DNA of 38,030 bases from Candidatus Kapaibacterium sp. (GTDB taxonomy: Bacteria > Bacteroidota > Ignavibacteria > Kapaibacteriales > WFXC01), in the NCBI GenBank assembly GCA_026996895.1, contig JALWJX010000082.1, positions 1-38,030 of the forward strand, given 5' to 3'. A program made the position numbers and the translations under genes. The notes under the pieces are model-generated. The model made no database searches and was not told the origin of the DNA. It worked only from the letters and a program-made list of their open reading frames with translations. How positions within the stretch are numbered: position 1 is the stretch's first letter; the number at the start of each line of letters is the position of its first letter. This document shows, piece after piece, positions 1 to 9,663 of this stretch.

Positions 1-832
1 TCTTCCTGTCGTATGGTACCGGTGCGGTTGGATGGTATTGCACTACAGCAATGGGTGCTGATCCGATGATCTCTGTCCCGGTCAGGTCAATATCTTTGCC
101 TTTTCTTTCCACCCACCCGGTGACACAAATCCCGTATCCTTCTCCCGCATTGAGCGTCACTGTGTAAACTTTCCCTCGGTCCCGGGGAAATTCCACGTAC
201 TCATCCCGTCCATTGATCCGAATCCATCCAGCACCCTGTCCCTGCAACCGAATGGTTACCTTCGTCCCATCTTCCTTTGCAATAATCACTGCACCCTTGG
301 AGTTCAGAATCTGTGTCATCGGGGGATCATATTTCCAGGTGTGGTTGTTGTACCGCAGCACATATCGATATCGTTCTCCCCACACTGCTGTCGGATACAC
401 CTGATATCTGGTTTGTTCTACTCCGCCGTCCCCCGATACAAACGCCCACGCTGCCACCGGCTGTGTAGCAACAATCCGGATCACTCGATCGATCTTTCGC
501 CCCTGGTCAGCAGGGCGCAGCACAAAATCCGGAATGTTCCCCAGTCCCGTTGAATAAATGTATGCTTCCCCTGCCTGAAGCTGAACTGGCATATGTTGAT
601 AACCTTCCCCCGGAACTGTCAGCCGAACTTCTGCACCATAGGGAGCAAATACGACAATTTCGGAGATCGTATGCTCCGATCCAACATTCCCCCGGAAGTT
701 CCCCAGAACAAAATAGAATTCTCGACCCAGATAGGCGTTTGCCAGGCGCAGGTCGCAGACCTGCGCCGCAACAGACAACTGGAAAAGCAAAGCCCACGCC
801 ACGCAGAGCAGACGTATTCTCCTATACGTCAT
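1..832 (-). CDS. Secreted protein with IgGFc-binding-protein-N-terminal-like domain, partial (C-terminus off window edge)
   Basis: Manual reverse-strand translation is open from ATG at 832 to base 1: MTYRRIRLLCVAWALLFQLSVAAQ(signal peptide)...EDGTKVTIRLQ...VTLNAGEGYGICVTGW...DLTGTEIIGSAPIAVVQYHPTAPVPYDRK. The DLTGT-(8 aa)-P[IV]AV signature is typical of IgGFc-binding-like domains. Not in the supplied ORF track, presumably because it has no stop in the window. Confidence 0.75.
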   Translation of the reverse strand, partial: MTYRRIRLLCVAWALLFQLSVAAQVCDLRLANAYLGREFYFVLGNFRGNVGSEHTISEIVVFAPYGAEVRLTVPGEGYQHMPVQLQAGEAYIYSTGLGNIPDFVLRPADQGRKIDRVIRIVATQPVAAWAFVSGDGGVEQTRYQVYPTAVWGERYRYVLRYNNHTWKYDPPMTQILNSKGAVIIAKEDGTKVTIRLQGQGAGWIRINGRDEYVEFPRDRGKVYTVTLNAGEGYGICVTGWVERKGKDIDLTGTEIIGSAPIAVVQYHPTAPVPYDRK

Positions 833-1166
833 CTCCTGCTACTCTTGGTGTAATACCTAATCCAGCCACCGATCAGGACATGGAGAGGATGGAGGCAATG
901 GTATTGATCTCACCTCCACATCCACCCGCTTTGGAATCACCAGTGCCGGTGCCCATCGGAATCGATCCACATACATCCCACGATCATCCATCGGTCCTGC
1001 CAGTAATGGATCCATATTACACGCTTCTTCTCCCCATAACCTCATCGGTAAGCTCCTGAGATTTTGTAGAACAACCTCTTCAAACAGGAAAAGCAAGTTA
1101 CAAAAAACTCCGGACATAGGCAAGGCCATCGAAAAGGGTTCGGGAGCGTATGCTTCAGCAGGCAAA

Positions 1167-1299
1167 TTCCCTCTCCCGAACCCTCTCCCGGAGGGAAAGG
1201 GAATTTCTGCCCCTTGTAGGGGCGATCCGGCGGACTGCCCAAGGGCGAAGCATCGCTTTGCCCCTCCACATCGAGCCGGGAGCGCACACTTCAGTGTGC
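1167..1299. repeat. Cluster of four consecutive short inverted repeats in a non-coding stretch
   Basis: TTCCCTCTCCC(1167-1177)/GGGAAAGGGAA(1193-1203), one mismatch; CCCCT-TGT-AGGGG (1210-1222); GGGCGAAGC-ATC-GCTTTGCCC (1243-1263), one non-Watson-Crick pair; GCACACT-TC-AGTGTGC (1284-1299), perfect. Confidence 0.7.
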
Positions 1300-1368
1300 A
1301 TTTTTGCCGGCGAAGGTCGGTGTTCTGTGTGGGCAAAGTGGAGGTACTGTTGGCTGTCTCCAGTGATC

Positions 1369-2592
1369 TCAACATTCCTCCGCGGGCACTGCTTTCTCTT
1401 CAGACACCGCAAGTGGGAAAGCAATGGGGAGCACAAGGACGCAGAACAGCAGGAAAGCGGCAACGAAGAAACACGCTTCCATACTCCAAGTAGCGGCAAT
1501 CCAGCCACTGGCAAGCGGTCCTACGAGATTGCCCAGAAGCGTAGCGCTGGAGCCAATGCCCATTATGCCCGCTTTGCGTTCTTGAGGCACACACCGATTG
1601 AGCGCTGCATATAGTGCGGGGATCACTCCCGCCAGAAATATGCCGATCCACACCCGGAATGGGAGGATCCACCAATACGACGGCACTATACCCTGTGCAG
1701 CAACTGCCAGCGCTCCGGCGGGTATGGTGATCCGGAGCACACGATGCGGACCGGAGCGATCGATCCGCCTGCCCCAGAAAGGCGCCATTGCTGCCAGAAA
1801 AAACCCTGTGGTTCCCAGCATTATGCCCGTAATGGTTGCCAGCCAGTGCGGCGTTGCGCCCAGATGCTCCAGATAGTACGGAAAAATAGGGACGGTAAAC
1901 ACGATTCCAGCCTGCGCAAGTACAATCATCACCAGAAGATGAAGAATTCGGCGCTTCCGCAGCGCATATTGAAGATTCTGCCGCAAAGCCGCCACGCCAG
2001 CAGTCGTCGCCAACCGCATCGGTGGTTCACGGACACCCACCAGCACAGTGCCGGTACTGAGGAGCGCCAGACAGGCAACCAGCAGGAACACACTGCGAAT
2101 GCTCACTAAATCCGCCAGTGCACCGCCGATCAGTGGACCAACCATCGCACCGGCGGCGATAGATCCCTGGTGCATACTGATAGCATACCCTGCATACTTC
2201 GGCGGCACCGTTGCTGTGATGAGTGCTAACACAGAGGCGATAAAACCGGTCAGAGCGCCCTGAAGCAACCGTACCACCAGCAACTGTTCAACGGACTGCA
2301 CGATCGCCATCAATCCTGTCACAATTGCCAGCCCCAGCACCGCCCGAAGCACCATCAACTTCCTGCCATAGCGATCCGCCAGGGTGCCCCACAATGGAAT
2401 GGCAAAAACAGCCACCAGAAATGGTGCTGCCTGAATGATTCCGGACCACTGCTGTGCCTGCCATAATTCAGTGACCCCCAGTTCTCGCACGTAGAGTGGC
2501 AACAGTGGAAAAGCTGCACTGATCCCGATCATCACCACGGACTGCGCTACCAGCAGGATCCAGAGATTTCGTCTCCAGAGCGGCGTTGCCAT
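1369..2592 (-). CDS. MFS transporter (drug-efflux-like)
   Basis: 407 aa, 12-TM-like hydrophobic pattern, MFS motif A-like LWGTLADRYGRKLM in the first half and FWGRRIDRSGPHRVL in the second. Confidence 0.85.
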   Translation of the reverse strand: MATPLWRRNLWILLVAQSVVMIGISAAFPLLPLYVRELGVTELWQAQQWSGIIQAAPFLVAVFAIPLWGTLADRYGRKLMVLRAVLGLAIVTGLMAIVQSVEQLLVVRLLQGALTGFIASVLALITATVPPKYAGYAISMHQGSIAAGAMVGPLIGGALADLVSIRSVFLLVACLALLSTGTVLVGVREPPMRLATTAGVAALRQNLQYALRKRRILHLLVMIVLAQAGIVFTVPIFPYYLEHLGATPHWLATITGIMLGTTGFFLAAMAPFWGRRIDRSGPHRVLRITIPAGALAVAAQGIVPSYWWILPFRVWIGIFLAGVIPALYAALNRCVPQERKAGIMGIGSSATLLGNLVGPLASGWIAATWSMEACFFVAAFLLFCVLVLPIAFPLAVSEEKAVPAEEC

Positions 2593-2599
2593 CAGAATG

Positions 2600-3355
2600 T
2601 CAGTTCCGAGAACGGCGCCAATGGCGGAACCGAATCCTCAGCAGCTCAATGAGCATTTTGGTGGCGTCTCGAATCGGATGCACTCTGGACCGCTCATCGT
2701 TGTACCACAGTACCGGAATCTCGCAAATGGAGTATCCCGCCTGGCGAGCCAGCAACAGCACTTCAACATCAAAAGCAAAGCCCATCGTTTGAAGCTGCGG
2801 GAACACTGTTTCAACGACCTCTGCCCGAAATGCCTTGAATCCACACTGCGTGTCCTTAATGCCCCGCATCACCAGCAACTGGACAATAACGTTAAAAATT
2901 TTTCCCATCGTTTCCCGGTACCACGGTTGATGCCGCCGCACCAGCTCTGGTCGAAGCGCCCGACTGCCGATGCAAACATCACATCCAGATTGGATGCACT
3001 CCAGCAACTTTGGCAATTCCGTGATCGGGGTCGAAAGATCTGCATCGGAAAAAACCCGAATTGCGCCCCGTGCGTGCAACATTCCTTCCTTCACGGCAGC
3101 TCCTTTTCCCCGATTCTCCGGTAACTGCAAGAGCTTTACTGCTGGAAATTGTGCCACAACCGCCGCTGTTTGGTCCGTCGATCCATCATCGACAACCAGC
3201 ACTTCCCATTCGTACGGCTGCTGCTCCAGATACTGCAGAACAGTATGCAACGTTTTCCCGATTCGCCCCTCTTCATTGTATGCGGGAATAATCAGCGACA
3301 CAAACGGTATGTTAGCTGATGGTTGCTGAATGGATGTCCGCTGCTTTGATTCCAC
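2600..3355 (-). CDS. Glycosyltransferase family 2, dolichyl/polyprenyl-phosphate sugar synthase-like
   Basis: 251 aa; VSLIIPAYNEEGRIGKTL, VVDDGSTDQT, NRGKGAAVKEGM, FSDADLSTP, DTQCGFKAFR; GTG start. Confidence 0.88.
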   Translation of the reverse strand: MESKQRTSIQQPSANIPFVSLIIPAYNEEGRIGKTLHTVLQYLEQQPYEWEVLVVDDGSTDQTAAVVAQFPAVKLLQLPENRGKGAAVKEGMLHARGAIRVFSDADLSTPITELPKLLECIQSGCDVCIGSRALRPELVRRHQPWYRETMGKIFNVIVQLLVMRGIKDTQCGFKAFRAEVVETVFPQLQTMGFAFDVEVLLLARQAGYSICEIPVLWYNDERSRVHPIRDATKMLIELLRIRFRHWRRSRN

Positions 3356-3373
3356 GCCTTATCATCCTAATCA

Positions 3374-6300
3374 TCAGGGCAGAAGACTTTGTCCATTCCC
3401 TGCACCTTCTACATCCAGAAGAATCGCAGCCGTATCGCCTTGAAGTTTATGACGCAAATCGGCTATCTTCCGCTCCAGTGCTGGCACCAGTGCCCGCATC
3501 AATCGATCATCGCTCTGCTGGTACTTTGTCAGAATTTCTTCTGCAACCTGCAGCGCCTGCTTATAGTCGCCCTGTACTTCATATTTCTGAATTCGCAACT
3601 GATCAATTCGTGCCTGTGTGGTCTTATCGCCGGTTGCTGCCACATACTGCTCCAGCATTGCAATTGCTCCATCGTAATCTTCGATCAACTCATAAGCTCT
3701 GGCAGCAGTAATGTAAGGATCATAGCTTCGGGCGTAGTAATCCTGATCTCGCAAGTACGGCTTTTCTATCAACAACTTACACTGCTGGATACACAGAAGT
3801 GCGAATCGGCGTGCCGTTTCTTTCCGCTCCGCCTGATTGTACAACTCCGCAACCTGCAGATTCATTGGATATGGCATGGGGAACAACTCTGGCGAAATGT
3901 ACCTGTTCATCGTATCCAGGACCGCTGCTCCCTTTTCGGGCTTGTTCAAATCCCGGAACAACGCATAGGCGTAATTGAGATAGGCAGCGCGGTAACTGCT
4001 GATAGGACGCCGATTCGGTTCATCGTAGTAAGCACCAGAATCGGTCAAATTCCGCAACTTCATCCCGTAGTGGAACTCACGATAGAACTGCTCATCCGGG
4101 AGTACGTTCAACAGGGTTTGATCCATCACTACTTCATTGACGGCATAGTTGGAACGTATCCCCTGGGACACTGGAACCGGGCAAATTCGATAGGCTAACC
4201 CTTCCGCACGGAAGTAATCCTCCAGACCACAGTAAGCATCCGGTCCAACAGATGAAGAATAGTACACCGGTCGTTCAAATCTTGTTTGCTTCAAAATATC
4301 CATCACCAACAAATCCTGCACCCGGAATAAGTACATCTGTTCGCCATCCCGCTTCGACATGGGCCTACCGGTGAAAGTAATCTCCACCACCCCTCGATTG
4401 ATGATGGTTGTATCATCCGTAAACTGTGCCAGGATCTCCGGCTTCACCGGTATCTCAACGGTCCTTGCCGGTCCGAACTCATACGACAGCGCTTCAGGGC
4501 TATATTCGTCAGCCAGCAGCTTTTCATCCGGAAAACTCAGCGGGATCTTTTTTGCTCCCCACGGCGACTCATTCTTGAGCTGGTAGATGTACCACAGCGT
4601 ATTACCCAGACTGAGATTGACAATGCGCACGTCCCGCCGAACACCTTCTACATCCTGCATATACCAGACGGGGAACGTATCATTGTCGCCATTGGTAAAA
4701 ACAATCGCATCCGGTTCAACGCTTTGCAGAATGTTATAGGCATAGTCAAACGGCATATAATTTTCCGACCGATCGTGGATTTCCCATCCACCGATCGCCA
4801 TATTCACCGGCACTGCCAGCAGCGCAACAATCAGGATCACGGCAACCGCTGCTGTGGACAGAGAAGGCATCTGCCGGGACTCCAGCCACGCACTGAGCGA
4901 CTTTTGCCGGGCACTGATCCACTCAATGACGCCCATTACTCCAATGCCAATCCAGATCGCCCACACCATAAATGACCCGGCGTAGAAATAATCCCGCTCC
5001 CGCGGCTGTGGTTCCTGCTGATTCTGGGCAATAGCAGCAACAACGCCGAGCACCAGGAAGAGGATAAAAAACACAAAGGCGGTGCGCCGATCTTTCGACC
5101 CATGGACCACAAGCCCGATCAGTCCAAAAAGCAGTGGCAAGGCAAAGAACTGGATGGGGAACAAAAACTTGTACGGCGTTTGGTATAACCATTGATCCTT
5201 GAGCTGTTCGGAAGGGAAAAAGGCGGCTGGTGCATCCTGAATATCGCTCATTCTTCCCACGAAGTTCCAGGCAAAGTAGCGGAAATACATGTGCTGTATC
5301 TGGTAAGACCACAAATAGTTGAGCTCCCCACTGGTGTTGATCCGGGTAAACTTTGGCACACTAATACGAGAACCATCGCGACGACGAACCGGTACATATT
5401 CTGGCGGATACCATTTACCATACTTTTCGTAATTACGGGCAATGTAATCATCGGTCTGGTACCGTCGGGGCCACATCGGAGCCTCGCCATACTGCTCACG
5501 ATTCAGATAGGATACCAGTTTGTCCAACGTTGTTGGAGCGTTTTCATTCATTGGTGGATGAGCATTGGCTCGCAGCAGCACTTGCACATAGGTGGTATAT
5601 CCCAGAACAATCAGCAAGAGCGAGCCTGCCGCAATGGCTACCAGCGGTTTTTTCTGCTTATATCCAACACGCCAAAAAAGTACAGCAACACCGACAAGGA
5701 TCGCAATAGCTAAGAGGCGTACCATAGGACTGTCCTCAACTACATGTTCGCGGGCAGGCGTTCGAAAAGGTAAATCCCCTGCTAACATTGTAGGGAACCA
5801 TTTGACAACCCCCGGATAGACAATCCAGAAGATAAGAATGGCTAACACACCAGCTCCAAAGAATGTTTTCCAACTAAACGGATAGTACCGAAAATAGATC
5901 AACATTACCAAGGAGAAAATGGTCAGAATACTTAGCAAGTGGACTCCCGTAGACAACCCAATCAGATAAGCGATGAGCAGCAGATACCATTCGTTGCCGG
6001 GCCGATCGGGTGCCATATACCACCGCAGCATTAGATACACAATCAACGCTACAAACAGTGTGGACATTGCGTAGACTTCCGCCTCCACCGCATTAAACCA
6101 GAACGTATCACTGAACGTCAGCGCCATCGCTCCTACAAATGCAGAACCATACAGTGCTAATGCCTGTCCAATGGTTTCTGGTGACTTCCGATAAATCAAC
6201 CGCAATAGACGGGCAGTGATCAAATACGTAAGCAACACTACCAGAGCACTGGAAACCACGGAGACCAGATTCACTCGCCACGCTGGATCACCGAAGGGAA

Positions 6301-6499
6301 TGAGGGTATGAAATACTTTTCCAACCATAAGAAACAGTGGTGCTCCCGGTGGATGCGGCACTTGCTGATGGACCGCTGCCGCAATAAATTCCCCACAATC
6401 CCAAAAAGGCACCGTTGGTTGAACGGTCAGTAAGTATACAACCAATGCAATGCCAAAGGAAAGAAATGCAAAAATCCGGTGGACTACCTTTGTGTTCAT
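3374..6499 (-). CDS. DUF2723 family GT-C-like membrane protein with C-terminal TPR-like region
   Basis: Long TM N-terminus with TVQPTVPFWDCGEFIAAAVHQQVPHPPGAPLFLMVGKVF, typical of DUF2723. Start set at the internal ATG (MNTKVVHRI), which has AGGAG upstream; the track start is 6532. Confidence 0.85.
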   Translation of the reverse strand: MNTKVVHRIFAFLSFGIALVVYLLTVQPTVPFWDCGEFIAAAVHQQVPHPPGAPLFLMVGKVFHTLIPFGDPAWRVNLVSVVSSALVVLLTYLITARLLRLIYRKSPETIGQALALYGSAFVGAMALTFSDTFWFNAVEAEVYAMSTLFVALIVYLMLRWYMAPDRPGNEWYLLLIAYLIGLSTGVHLLSILTIFSLVMLIYFRYYPFSWKTFFGAGVLAILIFWIVYPGVVKWFPTMLAGDLPFRTPAREHVVEDSPMVRLLAIAILVGVAVLFWRVGYKQKKPLVAIAAGSLLLIVLGYTTYVQVLLRANAHPPMNENAPTTLDKLVSYLNREQYGEAPMWPRRYQTDDYIARNYEKYGKWYPPEYVPVRRRDGSRISVPKFTRINTSGELNYLWSYQIQHMYFRYFAWNFVGRMSDIQDAPAAFFPSEQLKDQWLYQTPYKFLFPIQFFALPLLFGLIGLVVHGSKDRRTAFVFFILFLVLGVVAAIAQNQQEPQPRERDYFYAGSFMVWAIWIGIGVMGVIEWISARQKSLSAWLESRQMPSLSTAAVAVILIVALLAVPVNMAIGGWEIHDRSENYMPFDYAYNILQSVEPDAIVFTNGDNDTFPVWYMQDVEGVRRDVRIVNLSLGNTLWYIYQLKNESPWGAKKIPLSFPDEKLLADEYSPEALSYEFGPARTVEIPVKPEILAQFTDDTTIINRGVVEITFTGRPMSKRDGEQMYLFRVQDLLVMDILKQTRFERPVYYSSSVGPDAYCGLEDYFRAEGLAYRICPVPVSQGIRSNYAVNEVVMDQTLLNVLPDEQFYREFHYGMKLRNLTDSGAYYDEPNRRPISSYRAAYLNYAYALFRDLNKPEKGAAVLDTMNRYISPELFPMPYPMNLQVAELYNQAERKETARRFALLCIQQCKLLIEKPYLRDQDYYARSYDPYITAARAYELIEDYDGAIAMLEQYVAATGDKTTQARIDQLRIQKYEVQGDYKQALQVAEEILTKYQQSDDRLMRALVPALERKIADLRHKLQGDTAAILLDVEGAGNGQSLLP

Positions 6500-6537
6500 T
6501 ACCCTGATCTCCTGATTTGATTGCGTTTGCAAAAGTG

Positions 6538-6545
6538 CAAAGATA
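6538..6545 (-). promoter_or_regulatory. Candidate Bacteroidetes-type -7 element (TATCTTTG) upstream of the DUF2723 gene
   Basis: Minus strand reads TATCTTTGCA, matching the TAnnTTTG consensus. No clear -33 TTTG at ideal spacing. Confidence 0.35.
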
Positions 6546-6585
6546 GCTTATTTTGCCCAGAATATGGGTAAACCTGTTCGTTGGG

Positions 6586-7521
6586 CTATCGAAGGTAGCG
6601 ACGGATTCGGAGGCGACGACGAATTTTTTGCATTACGCTCGCCCATCGTTCCACTCCCTGATAATACAGCCATTCCCGGCGAGAAGGAGCAACTGGCTTG
6701 TCGTGCACCAGCGGGTAGTGAAAAAACTGGAGCAACTCAGCCGTTAAAGCTTCAAAAATTTCGATTTCTCGCGCGCTCAGCTCCTTTTTCCACCGATCTT
6801 TTCGATCTTGCCGGATTCCAGCGCCAACATAGCGATGCTGATCCCGGAAAATGGGATGAATTGCAACCCCTTTGCCCTCCAGCATCGCAGGATGGTATTC
6901 CAGATGCGCCCACTGGCAGATGTGCTGAAGTTCCTCCTCGGGGTGCTCCAGAAGATCTTCATAACGCACTCGCAACACTCGATCCGGGAAAGCAACCTCA
7001 GCGAAAATTCCTTTGAAAATAGCCTCTTTCCACCAGCCAGCAGCAACAGGCACCGTTGTCGGTCCCCACCAGTTGATCCGTTTAAAAGATGCAGCAACCG
7101 CTCGACCATCCCGAACGATGTGGACAAAGCGCGCCTGCGGGAAGTGTTGCGTTAAGAAATGAATTTGCTCCAGATTGGAAACAGAATGATCAATCCACAC
7201 GGTACACACATCTTTGCCATAGGCTGCCTGCGCATACCGTTGCACCAGCCATTCCAGCAGCGCTTTCCAGTGCATTCGCTCCGGCAACTGCTGCCACTGC
7301 GCATCTGGAACTGCTTCCATCATTATACGGAAGTGGAGCTGGCGGCGCAGGGCGGGTATCACGCGGGAGGGCGAGAGCATCCCTTCAGCATCGGCCATAT
7401 ACCACAACTCCTGTTTAAAAAGCAGCTCCTGTGGTGCACAATGCCGCGGATGATTTGCTAACATTCCCGCCAGTAAGGTCGTCCCGCTGCGAGCACATCC
7501 GCCAATAAAAAGCACATCCAT
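6586..7521 (-). CDS. Sulfotransferase family protein
   Basis: 311 aa; N-terminal MDVLFIGGCARSGTTLLAGML (PAPS 5'-phosphosulfate-loop-like) and FVHIVRDGRAVAASF. Confidence 0.85.
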   Translation of the reverse strand: MDVLFIGGCARSGTTLLAGMLANHPRHCAPQELLFKQELWYMADAEGMLSPSRVIPALRRQLHFRIMMEAVPDAQWQQLPERMHWKALLEWLVQRYAQAAYGKDVCTVWIDHSVSNLEQIHFLTQHFPQARFVHIVRDGRAVAASFKRINWWGPTTVPVAAGWWKEAIFKGIFAEVAFPDRVLRVRYEDLLEHPEEELQHICQWAHLEYHPAMLEGKGVAIHPIFRDQHRYVGAGIRQDRKDRWKKELSAREIEIFEALTAELLQFFHYPLVHDKPVAPSRREWLYYQGVERWASVMQKIRRRLRIRRYLR

Positions 7522-7646
7522 CCGATTTTTGCCACTCTGCTTAATCCTACGGAACGCTCAGAAACGCTATAAAAGCCGGGAATATTGGCTCAATAAAGGT
7601 GCCATCCATTCGTACCATTGGGCACGTTTCAGAGTCGGAAGGAGCG

Positions 7647-9656
7647 ATGAAAACAATCGCCAGTATCATTGCAGTTTCCCTTGCAGTTGGAGCGATGCTC
7701 AGCGGCTGTCGAACGTGGGATAATTTTACGACCTACTTCAACACCTACTACAATATGAACCGCCTGATGATCGAAGTTGAGGACGAGTTTGGCTATCTTC
7801 GAGAACAGGAGGCAACGGAACAGCAGCCGCGGGTTTTCTTTGTTGAACGCTCTACCCTGGCGCCAGAATTGTTGCGTCCGGAGTCGAAGCGGCGACAGTT
7901 TTCGATCCCGCCTTTTATGCTGGATGAAATAATTCCTGCCCATTTTTTGGCCTCAACGCGTCCCAAACTGGACTCCATTATTCTCAAGGGCTCCAAGATC
8001 TTAGCGAAACACCCGCAATCGGATTACATCGATGGTACGCTCTATCTGATGGCGAAAGCATATTTCTACAAAGGCGAATGGATCAATTGTGAGGTCAAGT
8101 GTCTGGAATTCATTGAAAATTTCCCTCGATCTCCATACTCCCCGGAGGTGCATCTGCTGCTTGCCAAAACCTATCTTCTGCAACGCAAGTTCCAGAGTGC
8201 CCGGAAATACTTGGATCGAACAGTGGATATCGCCTGGGCTCAAGACCGCTACGACATTTTATCGCAGGTTTTCCGCCTCCAGGCTTCCTTAGCACTGTAT
8301 GAAGGCAAAATTGAGGAAGGACTGCGTCCCTATCGTCGGGCGATTGCCCAGGCTGAGGACCCGGAGCTGAAAGCCCGGTGGCAACTTGAATTAGCTGCTC
8401 TGCTATATCGGATGGGCAAATTCGATTATGCCCTACCAGAGTTTCGCCGCATTTTCCAGCACGACCCGACGGATCTGGTGGCTTTCGAGGCACAATTATA
8501 CACAGCCGCTACGCTGGCTCATCTGCACCAGTTTCGCCAGGCTGCTGACCTGCTAAAGACGCTGCGGGATGAAGACGACTATGCACGCTGGGAAGACTAC
8601 ATCCTCGCTCAGGAGCTTCAGTTAGCACGCCTTCGTGGAATTCCAGAGGACAGCCTTCAGCAACTGGAGCAGGAAGCCGATGCCCAATATCCTCAGCGAG
8701 TTCCCATCGCAGTCTATTTTTACGACCGGGCAATGGACCTCTTTGAAGCCGGTGATCTCCGATCCGCACGGGAGTACTTCGGGAAAGCAGCGCTTCGGAA
8801 AAGTCCTCTGTTCTTTCAGGCTTCCACCTACTTCTCTCTGCTCACAACGTGGCAGAAGAAACTCCAGTTTGTCCGTCCCCTTCTCTCGAAAGTTCAGAAG
8901 CCTGATGCACAAGACTCGCTCAAAGCAACGGTCGCCCGTTCTCTTTTCGCCCTGGCAAGAACGCATCAAAAACTGGGACTCACAGACTCAGCCATTTTCT
9001 ACTATCAACTGACTGCCGACGTTGCCCCACAGCGGCACACTCTTCGTGCAAAAGCACTGTATGCACTGGGAGTGTTCTTGCAGTCGCTGAATCGGTTTTC
9101 GCAAGCGGACTCCTTGTTTGAACAAATCGTGCAAGGATTCCCAAAAACCGAATATGCGAATGCTGCGAAACTCCAGTTGGGATACACTCCGGAGGCATTG
9201 ATCGATGCTGCCCGCGAGCTCTACGAATCTGCATACCACTTGCTGCACGCCCAAGAATTCGACTTTGCTTTTGCCCAATTGCGTCGACTCCTCCAGCAGT
9301 TTCCACAATCACCGTATACTCCTCAGGCACTCTATTTACTTGGATGGTACTTCGAACGCTACCGACAACAACTGGATTCTGCTTTCTGGTACTACTATCG
9401 ACTGATCCAGCAGTATCCGAACACTGAATATGCCCAAGAAGTCTACCCTGCCGTTGCTGCTTATATCGATCACCACTATGCCCCCTCTGATAGCACGCGT
9501 CCCAAACTTCCAAAGTTGGCAGCAGAAACCAAGAAAAAGCTAACGGATCCCTCCAGAGATTTTCAGTTACCACGACGTGGCCCAAATCCGCAACCGTTGC
9601 CATTGTCGCCTCCTGCTGAAATTCCGATAGACCAGGTTCGGCGAAAAAAACCTTAG
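7647..9656 (+). CDS. TPR-repeat lipoprotein, PorW/SprE-like (candidate T9SS-associated)
   Basis: ATG at 7647 preceded by GGAAGGAG; lipoprotein signal MKTIASIIAVSLAVGAMLSGC; NFTTYFNTYYN motif after the lipobox; many TPR-like repeats. Confidence 0.7.
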   Translation: MKTIASIIAVSLAVGAMLSGCRTWDNFTTYFNTYYNMNRLMIEVEDEFGYLREQEATEQQPRVFFVERSTLAPELLRPESKRRQFSIPPFMLDEIIPAHFLASTRPKLDSIILKGSKILAKHPQSDYIDGTLYLMAKAYFYKGEWINCEVKCLEFIENFPRSPYSPEVHLLLAKTYLLQRKFQSARKYLDRTVDIAWAQDRYDILSQVFRLQASLALYEGKIEEGLRPYRRAIAQAEDPELKARWQLELAALLYRMGKFDYALPEFRRIFQHDPTDLVAFEAQLYTAATLAHLHQFRQAADLLKTLRDEDDYARWEDYILAQELQLARLRGIPEDSLQQLEQEADAQYPQRVPIAVYFYDRAMDLFEAGDLRSAREYFGKAALRKSPLFFQASTYFSLLTTWQKKLQFVRPLLSKVQKPDAQDSLKATVARSLFALARTHQKLGLTDSAIFYYQLTADVAPQRHTLRAKALYALGVFLQSLNRFSQADSLFEQIVQGFPKTEYANAAKLQLGYTPEALIDAARELYESAYHLLHAQEFDFAFAQLRRLLQQFPQSPYTPQALYLLGWYFERYRQQLDSAFWYYYRLIQQYPNTEYAQEVYPAVAAYIDHHYAPSDSTRPKLPKLAAETKKKLTDPSRDFQLPRRGPNPQPLPLSPPAEIPIDQVRRKKP

Positions 9657-9663
9657 AGCAACG

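Noticed and set aside
857-1375. 172-aa minus-strand ORF (and the 52-aa tail from ATG 1015)
   Set aside because: Runs through the hairpin cluster with low-complexity, Arg/Cys/Pro-rich translation; no recognisable domain. The tail MDPLLAGPMDDRGMYVDRFRWAPALVIPKRVDVEV... could be a real small protein or remnant but is unsupported.
1150-1614. 154-aa plus-strand ORF
   Set aside because: Antisense to the MFS gene end and built from the hairpin repeats; not protein-like.
3389-4198. 269-aa plus-strand ORF
   Set aside because: Fully antisense to the strongly supported DUF2723 CDS; no family signature.
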